DNA from: Burkholderiaceae bacterium
Lineage (GTDB): Bacteria > Pseudomonadota > Gammaproteobacteria > Burkholderiales > Burkholderiaceae
Assembly (NCBI GenBank): GCA_947449305.1
Contig: CANFRA010000007.1
Location: 1 to 45,486, forward strand
Direction: 5' to 3'
DNA length: 45,486 nt
Part shown: piece after piece, positions 36,657 through 45,486 of the stretch
Layout of the letters: every line of letters starts with the position of its first letter
Position numbering within the stretch: position 1 is the stretch's first letter
Translations under genes and position numbers: made by a program
Notes under the pieces: generated by a model
Told to the model about the DNA's origin: nothing
What the model saw: the letters and a program-made list of their open reading frames with translations, nothing else
Database searches by the model: none

Positions 36657-39600
36657 CTACTTCACTTCCACTATCTCACCTGTAGAAGAAATTAAGTAAG
36701 CCTTATTCGGCTTGTCTTTCCGAATGCGTGTGAGCTCATGCTGATAGACCTGTAGCTGCTTGCGATACTTTTCATACTTCTCAGTGCCGATATCTGGAAT
36801 CGTGAGTTTGTAGTCAATGATGGCTAGATGGTCATCTAACTCGACCAAGCGGTCCATGCGGTAACTCTTGCCCTCTTCACTAGCAATATCGAGCTCATTC
36901 CAAGCCTGGATCCACTGCCCTGAGGTGAGGTAGCGCTTCAATTCTGGCGCTTCTAATACTGTGTTGGTTCGAGCAATTAACTTTTGGGCGTGCGCTTGAT
37001 CTACGCCTAGCCAATTCATTACCTCTTGCTCACTTGGCATGGGAGGTTTGGCTGGGTTGCTTGAGTCTGCGGTCAAGAACTCAAGTAGCTTATGAAAGTT
37101 CGTGCCCTCTTCCAGAATTTCTGGGTCAGGCTCTTCTTTTGCCTGCTCTAAGGATTTTGCCGCAAGCTCTTTCGCTAGTGCTCCACTCTCAATCTTTAAA
37201 ATCGAGTCTTGATAATTTTTCTGAGCTTGATCCCATGCGATCTCAAAGTGATCAATCTTAAATGGCATGCTACCTAACTCTACCTTGATCTCATCCTGTT
37301 TTTTGGGAGACTCCTCAAGGCCAAGTGTATGGATATCTAAAATTGCTATCCCTGCATTGAGGGCTCTGCCATACCAGGAGCGCTCATTAACACCTGTTTT
37401 AGTTCTGCTTTGAACGCCGCTAAGCCATAGGCCCTGCTTAGCCCTGGTCATTGCAACGTATAGCAAGTTCCAGTTTTCATTCTGACTGACTTCGTTTTCT
37501 TTTTTGAAAATGTCACTGCGCTCACCAGTCAGTGTCTTAGCGGTATACAGAGAAAGATGGCTTGGGCTAGCGTGCTCTGGAGACCAATCGAGTAGAACGC
37601 CTCGATGTGGTGCCCGCCATTCAGTGTTATTGGCATCGAGCATGATGACAAACGGTGACTCTAATCCTTTAGCACCATGTATCGTCATTAAGCGTACGCG
37701 CTTGTGCCGGTCTTCTTCTGACATCTCGCTTTGCTCATCGACTTCGCCAATATCTTCATTGGCATCGGCCTCTGCCTCTACATCTCCCTCATCCGGCGTC
37801 TCATCATCATCGCCACGACGCATTGCATTCATATCATCAATGAAACGACTCAGACTTGGATAGCGTCCACCATCTTGATTTAAGGCGAGCTCTAAGAAAG
37901 CATCTAAATTTGCTAAGACTTGCGCACGCGCCAGATTTTGAGCAGCAATGGCATAACTCACTCGCAAATGACTCTCGTTATAAATCAAATCGAGTAAGTC
38001 ATGGACTGGCAATGCCTCACCTAGAGCGCGCCAATGCTCTAAATACCTTGCTGCCCTCTGTATCCCTGGGTCTTGGCTAGCCTGTAAGGCCTCCCACCAA
38101 GAGCGATAGCCCTCATTGCCACCAGTACTCATACTCAGCATTTGCATCTGCGCTTCAGTAAAGCTAAAGATCGGACTGCGCAGTATCTGAGCTAAGGGTA
38201 AATCATGCCTTGGAGAAACTAAGACCGTCAGTAAGGCAATCAAGTCATCAATCTCTAAGGTATTTAAGAGGCCACCTAAACGTGAGCTGTCATAAGCTAG
38301 GCCTGCTTCTCGTAAAGCTCTCTCAAATTGCGGTAAATACTGACGGCGCTTCACTAATAAGATGAAGTCACTCGCTCTTGCAGCACGCCAATACTCCTTA
38401 CCGTCCTTTTTATCCATTACTTGACGTGTCGCAATCACATGATGAATGAGGCGACTAATTTGCTTGCCTTCTTCATAGCGCTGTTGCACATCAATCGTTT
38501 GACTCGCATCTTTAATAGCATTATCAAAAGCTGTGCCAGATCGGTCTGGCTGCACCTTCTCAACCCGCTCAATCAGCGGCAGTAATTGCGCTTCGCCTTT
38601 TGCCGCATAGTCTTCTGCTGGAATGCCATCTAGCAAAGGCTTCCAGGCAGTGTTCTGCTTGGTATATTGATAACTCTCGGGTAAGGCACCCGCCAAGAAC
38701 ACATCATTCACCGCATCATTAATAGCGGGTGCGTTTCTGCGTGTCTTGTTCTGTGACAAAGGCTCGGCATTTAACTTATTCACCAGAAATTTTCTCGCAC
38801 TATCAAATAGCCTTGGATCAGCACGGCGGAAACGATAAATAGACTGTTTAGGATCACCCACAATAAAGACACTTGGCATAGAACCATCATCACCATAGCC
38901 ATCTAACCAAGAACGCAATATTTGCCATTGCAATGGGTTGGTATCTTGAAACTCATCAATCAGAATATGTTTGTACTTTGCATCCAGGCGGGCCTGTAGA
39001 TAAGATGCATTAGCAGAGCTAGCCATTAATTGACTAACGCCAATTTCTAGATCATCAAAGTCACGTACCCGCATAGACTCTTTAGCTTTTTCCATATGGC
39101 TTAGCATCGCTTCGCTCATAGCAAACCAGGCTTCATTGAGTTCATGTATGAGATGCTCGCTTTGCCAAGCAAACAGAGCTTCATAGGCCTGCACCCAATC
39201 ATTACGAATAGCAGTAATTTGCGTGGGATCTCCACCCGTTTTACTGAGGTACTTGAGCATAGGAGCGGAAGTTTTTTCGATATCAGCTAATGGCGCGCGT
39301 TTTTGGGTAAAGAAATAAGTCTCCCATTGATCTGCAATATCCATTACAGATCCGCCGGCAGCATGATGCTGCATCACATACTCTATATATGGAGAATTAT
39401 TTATTTGAGTTGGTGTGCCATTACTAAAACACTTGTAGAGTATTTCTAGATTCTCTTTAGTTTCAGGGCGCTCCCAAAATATTTGTAGCGGGTTTTTCTG
39501 ATTGAGGTATGGCAAGACCTGATCTAAATAATCAATCGCTTGAATATTTTTAGCGGTACAAGCCTCTTGGAAAAATGTCCATGCACCTCTTTGCTTAAAG

Positions 39601-40178
39601 AGACTGTAATTACCCATCAAGAACTTTTGGGTTTCGCTTGCACCAAATTCAGCTAGGAGCACGTCATAGTGTTTTTTGAGATTGTCAGGTAGATCGCCCC
39701 ACCAGTCTTGCATGCACTCTTCTTGGAGGCGCTTGGCATCTTCTCTCAGATTAAAGCCTGGCTGCACTTCTGTTGATACCGGTGCTGCACCCAATAAGCG
39801 TCCAAACCAACCATGGAAAGTATCAATGACGATGGCCTGTGGACTGGATAAGACTTTGATATACAGAGCCCGTGCTTGAGGCAGTAACTTGGTCGCCTCT
39901 TCTTTTGTCAGGCCTCTGATATGCAACTCATGTATGAGTGTATTGTCATCAGCAGTAGAAAACTCCTCTAGCAAGCCATACAGACGATCACGCATTTCTT
40001 GTGCGGCTTTACGAGTAAAGGTTAAGGCTAGAATTTCTTGTGGTTTTGCACCCGCTAACAATAGTCTGATCATGCGGGCTACCAACAACCAAGTTTTGCC
40101 ACTGCCGGCACAGGCAGACACAATGACCGATCTTTCAGGATTACAGGCTAAGGGGTAATCAAACTCTTCGCTCACCAC
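36657..40178 (-). CDS. addA: AddA-type helicase-nuclease (UvrD/RecB-like)
   Basis: AddA is the helicase and nuclease subunit of the AddAB complex that resects double-strand breaks for recombination. The 1173-residue protein has Walker A CAGSGKTW (about 23-30), TFTRKAAQEMRDRL, motif II LIDEFQDTNPLQW, IVGDPKQSIYRFR, motif V LMTIHGAKGLE and motif VI YVAMTRAKQGLW. The C-terminal RecB nuclease domain shows MDRLVELDDHLAIIDYKL. It overlaps the end of addB by seven bases. An AdnA- or RecB-like name is possible, but the partner next to it is AddB-like. Confidence 0.92.
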   Translation of the reverse strand: MVSEEFDYPLACNPERSVIVSACAGSGKTWLLVARMIRLLLAGAKPQEILALTFTRKAAQEMRDRLYGLLEEFSTADDNTLIHELHIRGLTKEEATKLLPQARALYIKVLSSPQAIVIDTFHGWFGRLLGAAPVSTEVQPGFNLREDAKRLQEECMQDWWGDLPDNLKKHYDVLLAEFGASETQKFLMGNYSLFKQRGAWTFFQEACTAKNIQAIDYLDQVLPYLNQKNPLQIFWERPETKENLEILYKCFSNGTPTQINNSPYIEYVMQHHAAGGSVMDIADQWETYFFTQKRAPLADIEKTSAPMLKYLSKTGGDPTQITAIRNDWVQAYEALFAWQSEHLIHELNEAWFAMSEAMLSHMEKAKESMRVRDFDDLEIGVSQLMASSANASYLQARLDAKYKHILIDEFQDTNPLQWQILRSWLDGYGDDGSMPSVFIVGDPKQSIYRFRRADPRLFDSARKFLVNKLNAEPLSQNKTRRNAPAINDAVNDVFLAGALPESYQYTKQNTAWKPLLDGIPAEDYAAKGEAQLLPLIERVEKVQPDRSGTAFDNAIKDASQTIDVQQRYEEGKQISRLIHHVIATRQVMDKKDGKEYWRAARASDFILLVKRRQYLPQFERALREAGLAYDSSRLGGLLNTLEIDDLIALLTVLVSPRHDLPLAQILRSPIFSFTEAQMQMLSMSTGGNEGYRSWWEALQASQDPGIQRAARYLEHWRALGEALPVHDLLDLIYNESHLRVSYAIAAQNLARAQVLANLDAFLELALNQDGGRYPSLSRFIDDMNAMRRGDDDETPDEGDVEAEADANEDIGEVDEQSEMSEEDRHKRVRLMTIHGAKGLESPFVIMLDANNTEWRAPHRGVLLDWSPEHASPSHLSLYTAKTLTGERSDIFKKENEVSQNENWNLLYVAMTRAKQGLWLSGVQSRTKTGVNERSWYGRALNAGIAILDIHTLGLEESPKKQDEIKVELGSMPFKIDHFEIAWDQAQKNYQDSILKIESGALAKELAAKSLEQAKEEPDPEILEEGTNFHKLLEFLTADSSNPAKPPMPSEQEVMNWLGVDQAHAQKLIARTNTVLEAPELKRYLTSGQWIQAWNELDIASEEGKSYRMDRLVELDDHLAIIDYKLTIPDIGTEKYEKYRKQLQVYQHELTRIRKDKPNKAYLISSTGEIVEVK

Positions 40179-43177
40179 ATCCCCTTTCTGCAGACGCCTC
40201 TAGCTTCGCAGTATTGGCATACGCTATCGGGCGCAAATGCTTGCATGGGCTTGCGCGCCCACAAACTATTAAGGTCTTTCTCGATCTGCTCAGAAAATTG
40301 AGCCATCATGTCTGGCATATCTTCTACCGTATGTGCCCGGATATTCTTATCCTCACCTTTATCAAGCTCTGCTTTGAGTGAGACCCACTGCGCCTCCCCT
40401 ACTATCCGTCCTGGCAGATGGGCTGCAATGGCATTCTCATTGGCAGCGCGAGCATAGATTAAAAGCTGTGGATCATCTAAGATATTTTCGGAGCGATCCA
40501 CAATCTTTTTCATCTTCTGATTTTTATAGTCAATCACTGCTGCCGCAGTGCTATCAGATTCATGAATATCAAATCGATCAGCGCGCCCTGCAATACGGAT
40601 ATCTCTTTGTACCCCATCAGGATCGATCAAACTTAATGTAAAACCAATGGGTAGTTCAGCATCGTGATAACGCCAGCCTTCACCTTCTCTTTTGATCTGC
40701 CAATCAACAAAGCTAGGGATTTGTTTTTGCCAATCTCTCAACGTTCCTAATACTCGGGCATCGCCAGCAATAAGGCGTTCAAACTCTTTTTCTGAACACT
40801 TCATTAAATGATCGATCATCCACTGACGTCGTGTCTCAATGCCTTGGTGTATGGGTGAATGTGACTTCTCTTCTTCAGTCTTGAGTGCTTGAAAAAAGGT
40901 TTTGAGAAGTGCATGCAATGTCTGTCCCGCTAAAGAAGCATCAAAGCCCTCTTCAAATTCTTTTGCCTTACGTAGGCCCAATAAATTGCTGACGTAATAG
41001 CGATAAGGGCAATCACGCAAAGCCTTATAGGCACTGGGTGAAACAGTGACTGGAATAGCCAAGTTCTGATCAGGCGTACTGACCGACATCGTAATGGGTT
41101 GAGATTGGCCTTCATACGCATCTGGCTTCGCATCGATGACTCGCCAGTCTTTTAATTGAGTCTGTAAACGCGCAATCCAAGCCGACGGCCTTAACGGCTC
41201 TCCGCTTTTACTTTTGCTCTGCCAAAGGAGATCAACATTTTTGCAAGATACGAGCAACTGAGACAGGTCTCTGGCTTGCTGGATGTACTGCGCTGCAATC
41301 GTAGATGATTTTAAGTATCGACTCAGCGTATCCGAGAAAAATAAAGGCGGCTCGGAAAATGCGGGCAATTGCTGCTCATCACAACCCACTACAACTACCG
41401 CATCAAATTGACGCAGCCGTGTTGAGCTCAGCGGCAAAATACTGAGGGTTGCTTGCGCCTCTTGGCCAGCCTCTTCATATGATGCTTCTTCGATGACTGT
41501 CTTGAGAAGGCTTAGCCACTCGGGCAAACGCATCTTGACGTCTTTATAAATACCGCTACTGAAATCAAATCCTTTTAATACTTCGAGGAGCTGCTTACCT
41601 GCGGCATCCTTTTCAAGGCGCTGTGCCATGCCTGTTTCTTGAAGGTTTTTTTGCAAGAGTCTATAGGCGCTAGAGCAATCAACCATTGGCTGTTGCCAGC
41701 CGATATAGAGACGCCTGACAAACTTGATGAGATCAATTAAATGCGCGTTGGGCGAACCGCCATTGCTGGCAGCATAACTATTGGCTCGCTCTATCGCCAT
41801 CATAAAAGTTTCCCAACCAGATTTTGCTTGGCTGGCAATCAAAATATCCTCAAGCTGAGCAATCAGACCATTACATACTTCAGGTGATTGTTTCAAACTG
41901 AGAGGGAGATCAAAATATGGATTTTGTAAAAACTCTAGCAAAGCGCTCGCACTTGGCCCCTCTTTAGGAGCGCGCATGATTTCTAGCCAGCTATCCAATG
42001 CTGCAGCAGTTCTAGTAGTCGATAATTTCCAACCAGTTTCATCACGAATACGTAATGCATTACCCAGGCGACTGAGTAATGCTCGCGCTCTGCGTGCTGC
42101 CAAACGATCCTGCGCAACTAAGGCAATATTTTTCTTACCGGCAATCAGATGTGACTCAATCGCTTTAGTTGCAGCCCAGGCTAATTCTTCAAAACGTCTT
42201 GCTGCCAATAAGCGCCAACTATCCTGCTGATGAGATTGAATATTGCTCCTAATTTGAGAGTCTTCTTGAGTATTGGCAACTGCGATATGACCCTCTGCAT
42301 CGAATCCACAAAGTGCCTCAGGCCATAAGGCAACGGATTGCCAACTCAGATCTACACGTACTACTGTTGCGAATTGAGCGTAATCATGAAGGTAGCCATC
42401 GATTAACTCTTGCTCAATTGGCTTTGGATCGGCAGTCTGCACCCAGATAAATGGGCGCACTGCAGCGTAATCTTTTTCTGCATTGGTTTTTGCCAATTGC
42501 ATATGGGCAGCCATCGCTAAATGCTTGCGAATCACTGGATCACCAATATTGGTTAGGTAACGCCAGAAAGTTAAGAGCACTGCAGACTCTTCATCGACTA
42601 CATTGCGTGAGAGTCCTACATAAGCTTTTGCAATCGCTTGATCTAAAACAAGCTCTACTTTTTTGAGCCAGGCTTCGGTATCGAGTGTATGGGTTTGTAG
42701 CAAGTCATTTAACTCGCTTTGTAATTGCGGAACAACCACCTCTGATAATGAGTCACACGCATCAATAACAGCTTGCGCTAATCCCCATGCACCCGCTTCA
42801 CTCTCTGCCTTAAACCAGCTTTGCAACACCTTGTGTTTACGCAAATTCACAAAGACCGATAACCATCTCTCTAAATCCGTTTGCTTTTTTGGAAACTTCC
42901 ATGCACCCGGTGCTGCCTCTAGCCAATCAGCAAAACTAATGACTTGCGGCAAGAAGGCAATGTTATCGGGAAGATCCTTTGGTCGGTTTTGCTCTAAGGC
43001 TGCCCTCACCCCAATGAGTGGCCCAGCAGTACTGAGGACTACTAGGGGGCGTTTTTGGGTTTGTTTTGCACAATCCCAAATACCTTTGGCCAATTCAGTA
43101 AGCGCCTGGCTATTGGGCGTAATTGCCCAAGCCTGTGGCTGCTTTTGCTTTGAAATGGTTGGAAATGGGTGAGGCAT
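40172..43177 (-). CDS. addB: AddB-type nuclease with likely C-terminal Fe-S cluster
   Basis: AddB is the second subunit of AddAB, with an inactivated helicase half and a PD-(D/E)XK nuclease domain. The 1001-residue protein has the AddB-type nuclease block GRADRFDIHES with IDYKNQKMKK. A cysteine in LRDCPYRYYVSNLLG together with Cys987, Cys990 and Cys996 at the C-terminus (VCQYCEARGVCRKG) matches the four-cysteine [4Fe-4S] arrangement known in AddB. Its last bases overlap addA. Confidence in the family is high; the exact Chi-like sequence cannot be read. Confidence 0.9.
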   Translation of the reverse strand: MPHPFPTISKQKQPQAWAITPNSQALTELAKGIWDCAKQTQKRPLVVLSTAGPLIGVRAALEQNRPKDLPDNIAFLPQVISFADWLEAAPGAWKFPKKQTDLERWLSVFVNLRKHKVLQSWFKAESEAGAWGLAQAVIDACDSLSEVVVPQLQSELNDLLQTHTLDTEAWLKKVELVLDQAIAKAYVGLSRNVVDEESAVLLTFWRYLTNIGDPVIRKHLAMAAHMQLAKTNAEKDYAAVRPFIWVQTADPKPIEQELIDGYLHDYAQFATVVRVDLSWQSVALWPEALCGFDAEGHIAVANTQEDSQIRSNIQSHQQDSWRLLAARRFEELAWAATKAIESHLIAGKKNIALVAQDRLAARRARALLSRLGNALRIRDETGWKLSTTRTAAALDSWLEIMRAPKEGPSASALLEFLQNPYFDLPLSLKQSPEVCNGLIAQLEDILIASQAKSGWETFMMAIERANSYAASNGGSPNAHLIDLIKFVRRLYIGWQQPMVDCSSAYRLLQKNLQETGMAQRLEKDAAGKQLLEVLKGFDFSSGIYKDVKMRLPEWLSLLKTVIEEASYEEAGQEAQATLSILPLSSTRLRQFDAVVVVGCDEQQLPAFSEPPLFFSDTLSRYLKSSTIAAQYIQQARDLSQLLVSCKNVDLLWQSKSKSGEPLRPSAWIARLQTQLKDWRVIDAKPDAYEGQSQPITMSVSTPDQNLAIPVTVSPSAYKALRDCPYRYYVSNLLGLRKAKEFEEGFDASLAGQTLHALLKTFFQALKTEEEKSHSPIHQGIETRRQWMIDHLMKCSEKEFERLIAGDARVLGTLRDWQKQIPSFVDWQIKREGEGWRYHDAELPIGFTLSLIDPDGVQRDIRIAGRADRFDIHESDSTAAAVIDYKNQKMKKIVDRSENILDDPQLLIYARAANENAIAAHLPGRIVGEAQWVSLKAELDKGEDKNIRAHTVEDMPDMMAQFSEQIEKDLNSLWARKPMQAFAPDSVCQYCEARGVCRKGMW

Positions 43178-43309
43178 TACAGGGGCTATTTAATTAGGGT
43201 TTTGGGGCTTATTTGGAAAATTCGGCAGAATGTTTGGCTTATTGCTAATATAAGCTTTGTAACGCCACAATTAAATAACACGCTAAATAAGTCTAAATAA
43301 GGAATTTTC

Positions 43310-43636
43310 ATGAGTGCCGGTATTAAATACGTAACTGACGCCTCTTTCGAACAAGACGTCCTCAAGTCCGATAAACCTGTTCTCCTCGATTTCTGGGCTG
43401 AATGGTGTGGTCCTTGCAAAATGATTGGCCCAATCCTGGAAGAGCTTTCCGGTGAGTATGGCGACAAGTTGCAAATCGCAAAAATGAACGTGGACGAAAA
43501 CCAAGGCGTTCCAGCCCAGTTCAATATTCGCGGCATTCCGACCTTAATCCTATTCAAAAATGGCACTGTGGCTGCTCAAAAAGTAGGCGCTTTGGCCAAA
43601 TCCCAGTTATCTGCCTTTATTGACAGCAATATCTAA
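43310..43636 (+). CDS. trxA: Thioredoxin
   Basis: TrxA is the general cytoplasmic dithiol-disulfide reductant. The 108-residue protein has the active site W32-C-G-P-C36-K in [17 protein letters not shown] and the cis-proline region [15 protein letters not shown], and is the usual length. AAGGA stands about six bases before the ATG. A strong terminator follows, so it is a separate unit from rho, although the trxA-rho order is common in proteobacteria. Confidence 0.98.
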   Translation: MSAGIKYVTDASFEQDVLKSDKPVLLDFWAEWCGPCKMIGPILEELSGEYGDKLQIAKMNVDENQGVPAQFNIRGIPTLILFKNGTVAAQKVGALAKSQLSAFIDSNI

Positions 43637-43646
43637 GGATCCCATC

Positions 43647-43678
43647 CCACAGGTTCACCAGTTGAGCCTGTGGTTTTT
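43647..43678 (+). terminator. Rho-independent terminator of trxA
   Basis: CCACAGGTTCA and TGAGCCTGTGG pair over 11 positions with one G-U around a five-base loop and are followed by TTTTT, starting 10 bases after the trxA stop. Confidence 0.9.
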
Positions 43679-43913
43679 ACCTGCTTCCCCTACTTGCCAG
43701 ACCCGTTTTTTAGTGTAGTATTGCGTTTAACAGTAGTTCAGCGCCTCGCCCTTTTTAAAGCACAGCGCCCATTTCCAGCAATTACCTCCCCCATCTTTTA
43801 AGTAAATCTCCCAAATTCTGTTTTTCCACATCTGCTTGATTTCCATCAGCGCAGCGATACCCCAAAACCAATTGATCTAATCCCTTTTTTCTTTATCAAC
43901 ACCAGAGAACCAC
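43679..43913 (+). other. rho leader region, C-rich
   Basis: The 235 bases before rho are rich in C and poor in G on the coding strand (for example CCTCCCCCATC, CCCAAATTC, ACCCCAAAACC). Rho binds such C-rich, G-poor RNA at rut sites, and rho genes are known to be autoregulated through their leaders. This is consistent with such control but no specific site is proven. I see no further gene in the stretch. Confidence 0.4.
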
Positions 43914-45176
43914 ATGCAATTAACTGAACTCAAAGTCCTCCACGTATCCGCCCTGCTTGAAATGGCAGCTAGCTTGGAGATTGAAAATACGCAACGGATG
44001 CGCAAACAAGAATTGATGTTTGCCATTCTGAAGAAGCGCGCTAAAGCCGGTGAAATGGTTTTTGGTGACGGTACTTTAGAGGTATTACCAGATGGCTTTG
44101 GTTTCTTGCGCTCTCCTGAAGCCTCTTACATGGCTTCACCAGACGATATTTATATTTCCCCCGCACAGATTCGCCGCTTTAACCTCCACACCGGTGACAG
44201 CGTTGAAGGTGAAGTACGTACACCAAAAGATGGTGAGCGTTACTTTGCATTAGTCAAAGTCGACAAGATTAACGGTTTGGCTCCAGAAGCCCTGAAGAAC
44301 CGCATCATGTTTGAGAACTTAACCCCACTACACCCAAATCGTACGATTTTGTTAGAGCGCGATATCAAGGCAGAAGAAAATTTAACTGGCCGAATCATTG
44401 ATATGATTTCTCCGATTGGCTTTGGCCAACGCGGTTTGATTGTGTCTTCGCCTAAATCCGGTAAGACAGTGATGATGCAGCACATCGCTCACGCTATCTC
44501 CGCTAATAACCCTGATGCAATCTTGATTGTTCTCCTAGTCGATGAGCGTCCTGAAGAAGTAACCGAGATGCAGCGCTCCGTTCGCGGCGAAGTGGTCGCC
44601 TCTACTTTTGATGAGCCAGCAGTGCGTCACGTTCAAGTTGCTGAGATGGTGATTGAAAAAGCCAAGCGTTTAGTGGAGATGGGTAAAGATGTCATCATCT
44701 TGCTTGACTCTATTACCCGCCTTGCTCGTGCATACAACACCGTCATTCCTTCATCCGGAAAAGTACTTTCTGGTGGTGTGGATGCCAATGCTTTGCAACG
44801 TCCAAAGCGCTTTTTCGGTGCAGCCCGAAATATTGAAGAAGGTGGCTCATTAACCATCATCGCCACTGCCCTGATTGAAACCGGTAGCCGTATGGATGAC
44901 CTCATTTATGAAGAGTTCAAAGGTACCGGCAATATGGAAGTTCATCTTGAGCGTCGCTTGGCTGAGCGTCGCGTTTACCCATCGATTAACCTCAATAAGT
45001 CTGGTACCCGCCGCGAGGAATTATTGGTCAAGGCAGAAAACCTCCAGAAAATCTGGGTATTGCGTAAATTACTGGCCGATATGGACGATATTGAAGCGAT
45101 GAACTTCATCGTGGATAAGCTCAAATCGACCAAAAACAACAGTGAATTCTTTGACCTAATGCGTCGCGGAGGCTAA
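43914..45176 (+). CDS. rho: Transcription termination factor Rho
   Basis: Rho is the hexameric RNA-dependent ATPase that ends transcription at untranslated C-rich RNA. The 420-residue protein is of standard length: N-terminal helical domain, cold-shock-like RNA-binding domain with GFGFLR (61-66), Walker A SPKSGKT (179-185), Walker B region [18 protein letters not shown], and the Q-loop/R-loop segments. A weak GAGA motif lies before the ATG. Confidence 0.98.
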   Translation: MQLTELKVLHVSALLEMAASLEIENTQRMRKQELMFAILKKRAKAGEMVFGDGTLEVLPDGFGFLRSPEASYMASPDDIYISPAQIRRFNLHTGDSVEGEVRTPKDGERYFALVKVDKINGLAPEALKNRIMFENLTPLHPNRTILLERDIKAEENLTGRIIDMISPIGFGQRGLIVSSPKSGKTVMMQHIAHAISANNPDAILIVLLVDERPEEVTEMQRSVRGEVVASTFDEPAVRHVQVAEMVIEKAKRLVEMGKDVIILLDSITRLARAYNTVIPSSGKVLSGGVDANALQRPKRFFGAARNIEEGGSLTIIATALIETGSRMDDLIYEEFKGTGNMEVHLERRLAERRVYPSINLNKSGTRREELLVKAENLQKIWVLRKLLADMDDIEAMNFIVDKLKSTKNNSEFFDLMRRGG

Positions 45177-45354
45177 TTTGAGGGCTATTTACAGGCTTAG
45201 GGGCTGTTTTAGGCCTGTTTAGACCCCAAAAGTGCGCTTTGTTGTTGATTTCATGGCATAATTTCGCCTTTGTTGCACCAATCACTGCTTTTAAAAACTG
45301 GGAAAGTATTTAGGTTCTTTTAACTTAAACGGCTACCCGCTCATAGGACTCAAA

Positions 45355-45486
45355 ATGAAACCTGGCATTCACCCCGAATATCGTGAAATCGTCTTCGTAG
45401 ACGTTTCTAATAACTTCAGCTTCAAGACTCGCTCCACTATGTCTACCAAAGAGACAATCAAGTGGGAAGATGGCAAAGAATATCCA
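45355..45486 (+). CDS. rpmE2: 50S ribosomal protein L31 type B, partial (window edge)
   Basis: The 44 codons in the window read [20 protein letters not shown] and continue with [24 protein letters not shown], matching the type B L31 start. Type B L31 lacks the zinc-binding cysteines of type A and is often used under zinc shortage; no cysteine is seen in the visible part. The gene is cut by the right edge and is therefore not in the ORF track. It follows rho after 178 bases. Confidence 0.9.
   Translation, partial: MKPGIHPEYREIVFVDVSNNFSFKTRSTMSTKETIKWEDGKEYP

Noticed and set aside
42663-43172. 169-codon plus-strand ORF opposite addB
   Set aside because: Antisense to addB, which has clear coding evidence; the translation has no domain and a low-complexity look.
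43186-43566. 126-codon minus-strand ORF across the trxA start
   Set aside because: Overlaps the trxA active-site coding region on the opposite strand; trxA is certain.
45191-45218. Terminator after rho (ACAGGC...GCCTGT)
   Set aside because: The stem is six base pairs with a long loop and only a short T run; too weak to call.

Overview
The window comes from a phototrophic betaproteobacterium. It holds a purple-bacterial photosynthesis gene cluster next to a housekeeping block (addB/addA, trxA, rho, type B L31) and genes typical of Burkholderiales, namely several Bug-type periplasmic binding proteins. Protein style, many small A+T-leaning intergenic gaps and the trxA-rho-rpmE2 order suggest a freshwater Polynucleobacter-like organism. 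That genus assignment is inference, not shown by the sequence.

Region 1 (1-21.9 kb) is bacteriochlorophyll, carotenoid and antenna synthesis. The minus strand reads bchH-crtE-crtF, then a PpsR/CrtJ-type palindrome, then bchC-bchX-bchY-bchZ, a previously uncalled 48-codon ORF, pufB, a 74-codon membrane-protein ORF and pufA (cut by the window edge). Many of these genes overlap by one to four bases (TAATG or ATGA), so translation is probably coupled. bchI and bchD diverge from bchH across a second PpsR-type palindrome whose arms carry TTGACA in both directions. bchO and a second alpha/beta hydrolase follow on the minus strand. A light-dependent protochlorophyllide oxidoreductase (LPOR) is on the plus strand, and the dark-operative enzyme bchN-bchB-bchL converges on it. 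The organism therefore carries both routes for reducing protochlorophyllide: LPOR, and the oxygen-sensitive nitrogenase-like DPOR.

Region 2 (21.9-25.7 kb) is the border of the cluster: a small two-helix membrane protein, a short membrane protein paired with an extended SDR/epimerase, a divergent MsbA-like ABC exporter, and an uncalled 43-codon membrane ORF with a strong ribosome binding site and a TTG start.

Region 3 (25.7-36 kb) is accessory metabolism. A TauD-like dioxygenase, two Bug binding proteins and an IlvD/EDD-type sugar-acid dehydratase form one minus-strand group. A YkgJ cysteine-cluster protein, a UPF0114 membrane protein, an uncalled 47-codon ORF and a LexA-controlled umuDC pair follow. 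A tartrate/D-malate dehydrogenase-like gene is overlapped by a third Bug gene.

Region 4 (36-45.5 kb) has a BrnT/BrnA toxin-antitoxin pair with its own promoter, an AddA/AddB-type recombination nuclease pair, thioredoxin, Rho and the start of L31. I saw no tRNA, rRNA, insertion sequence or CRISPR array.
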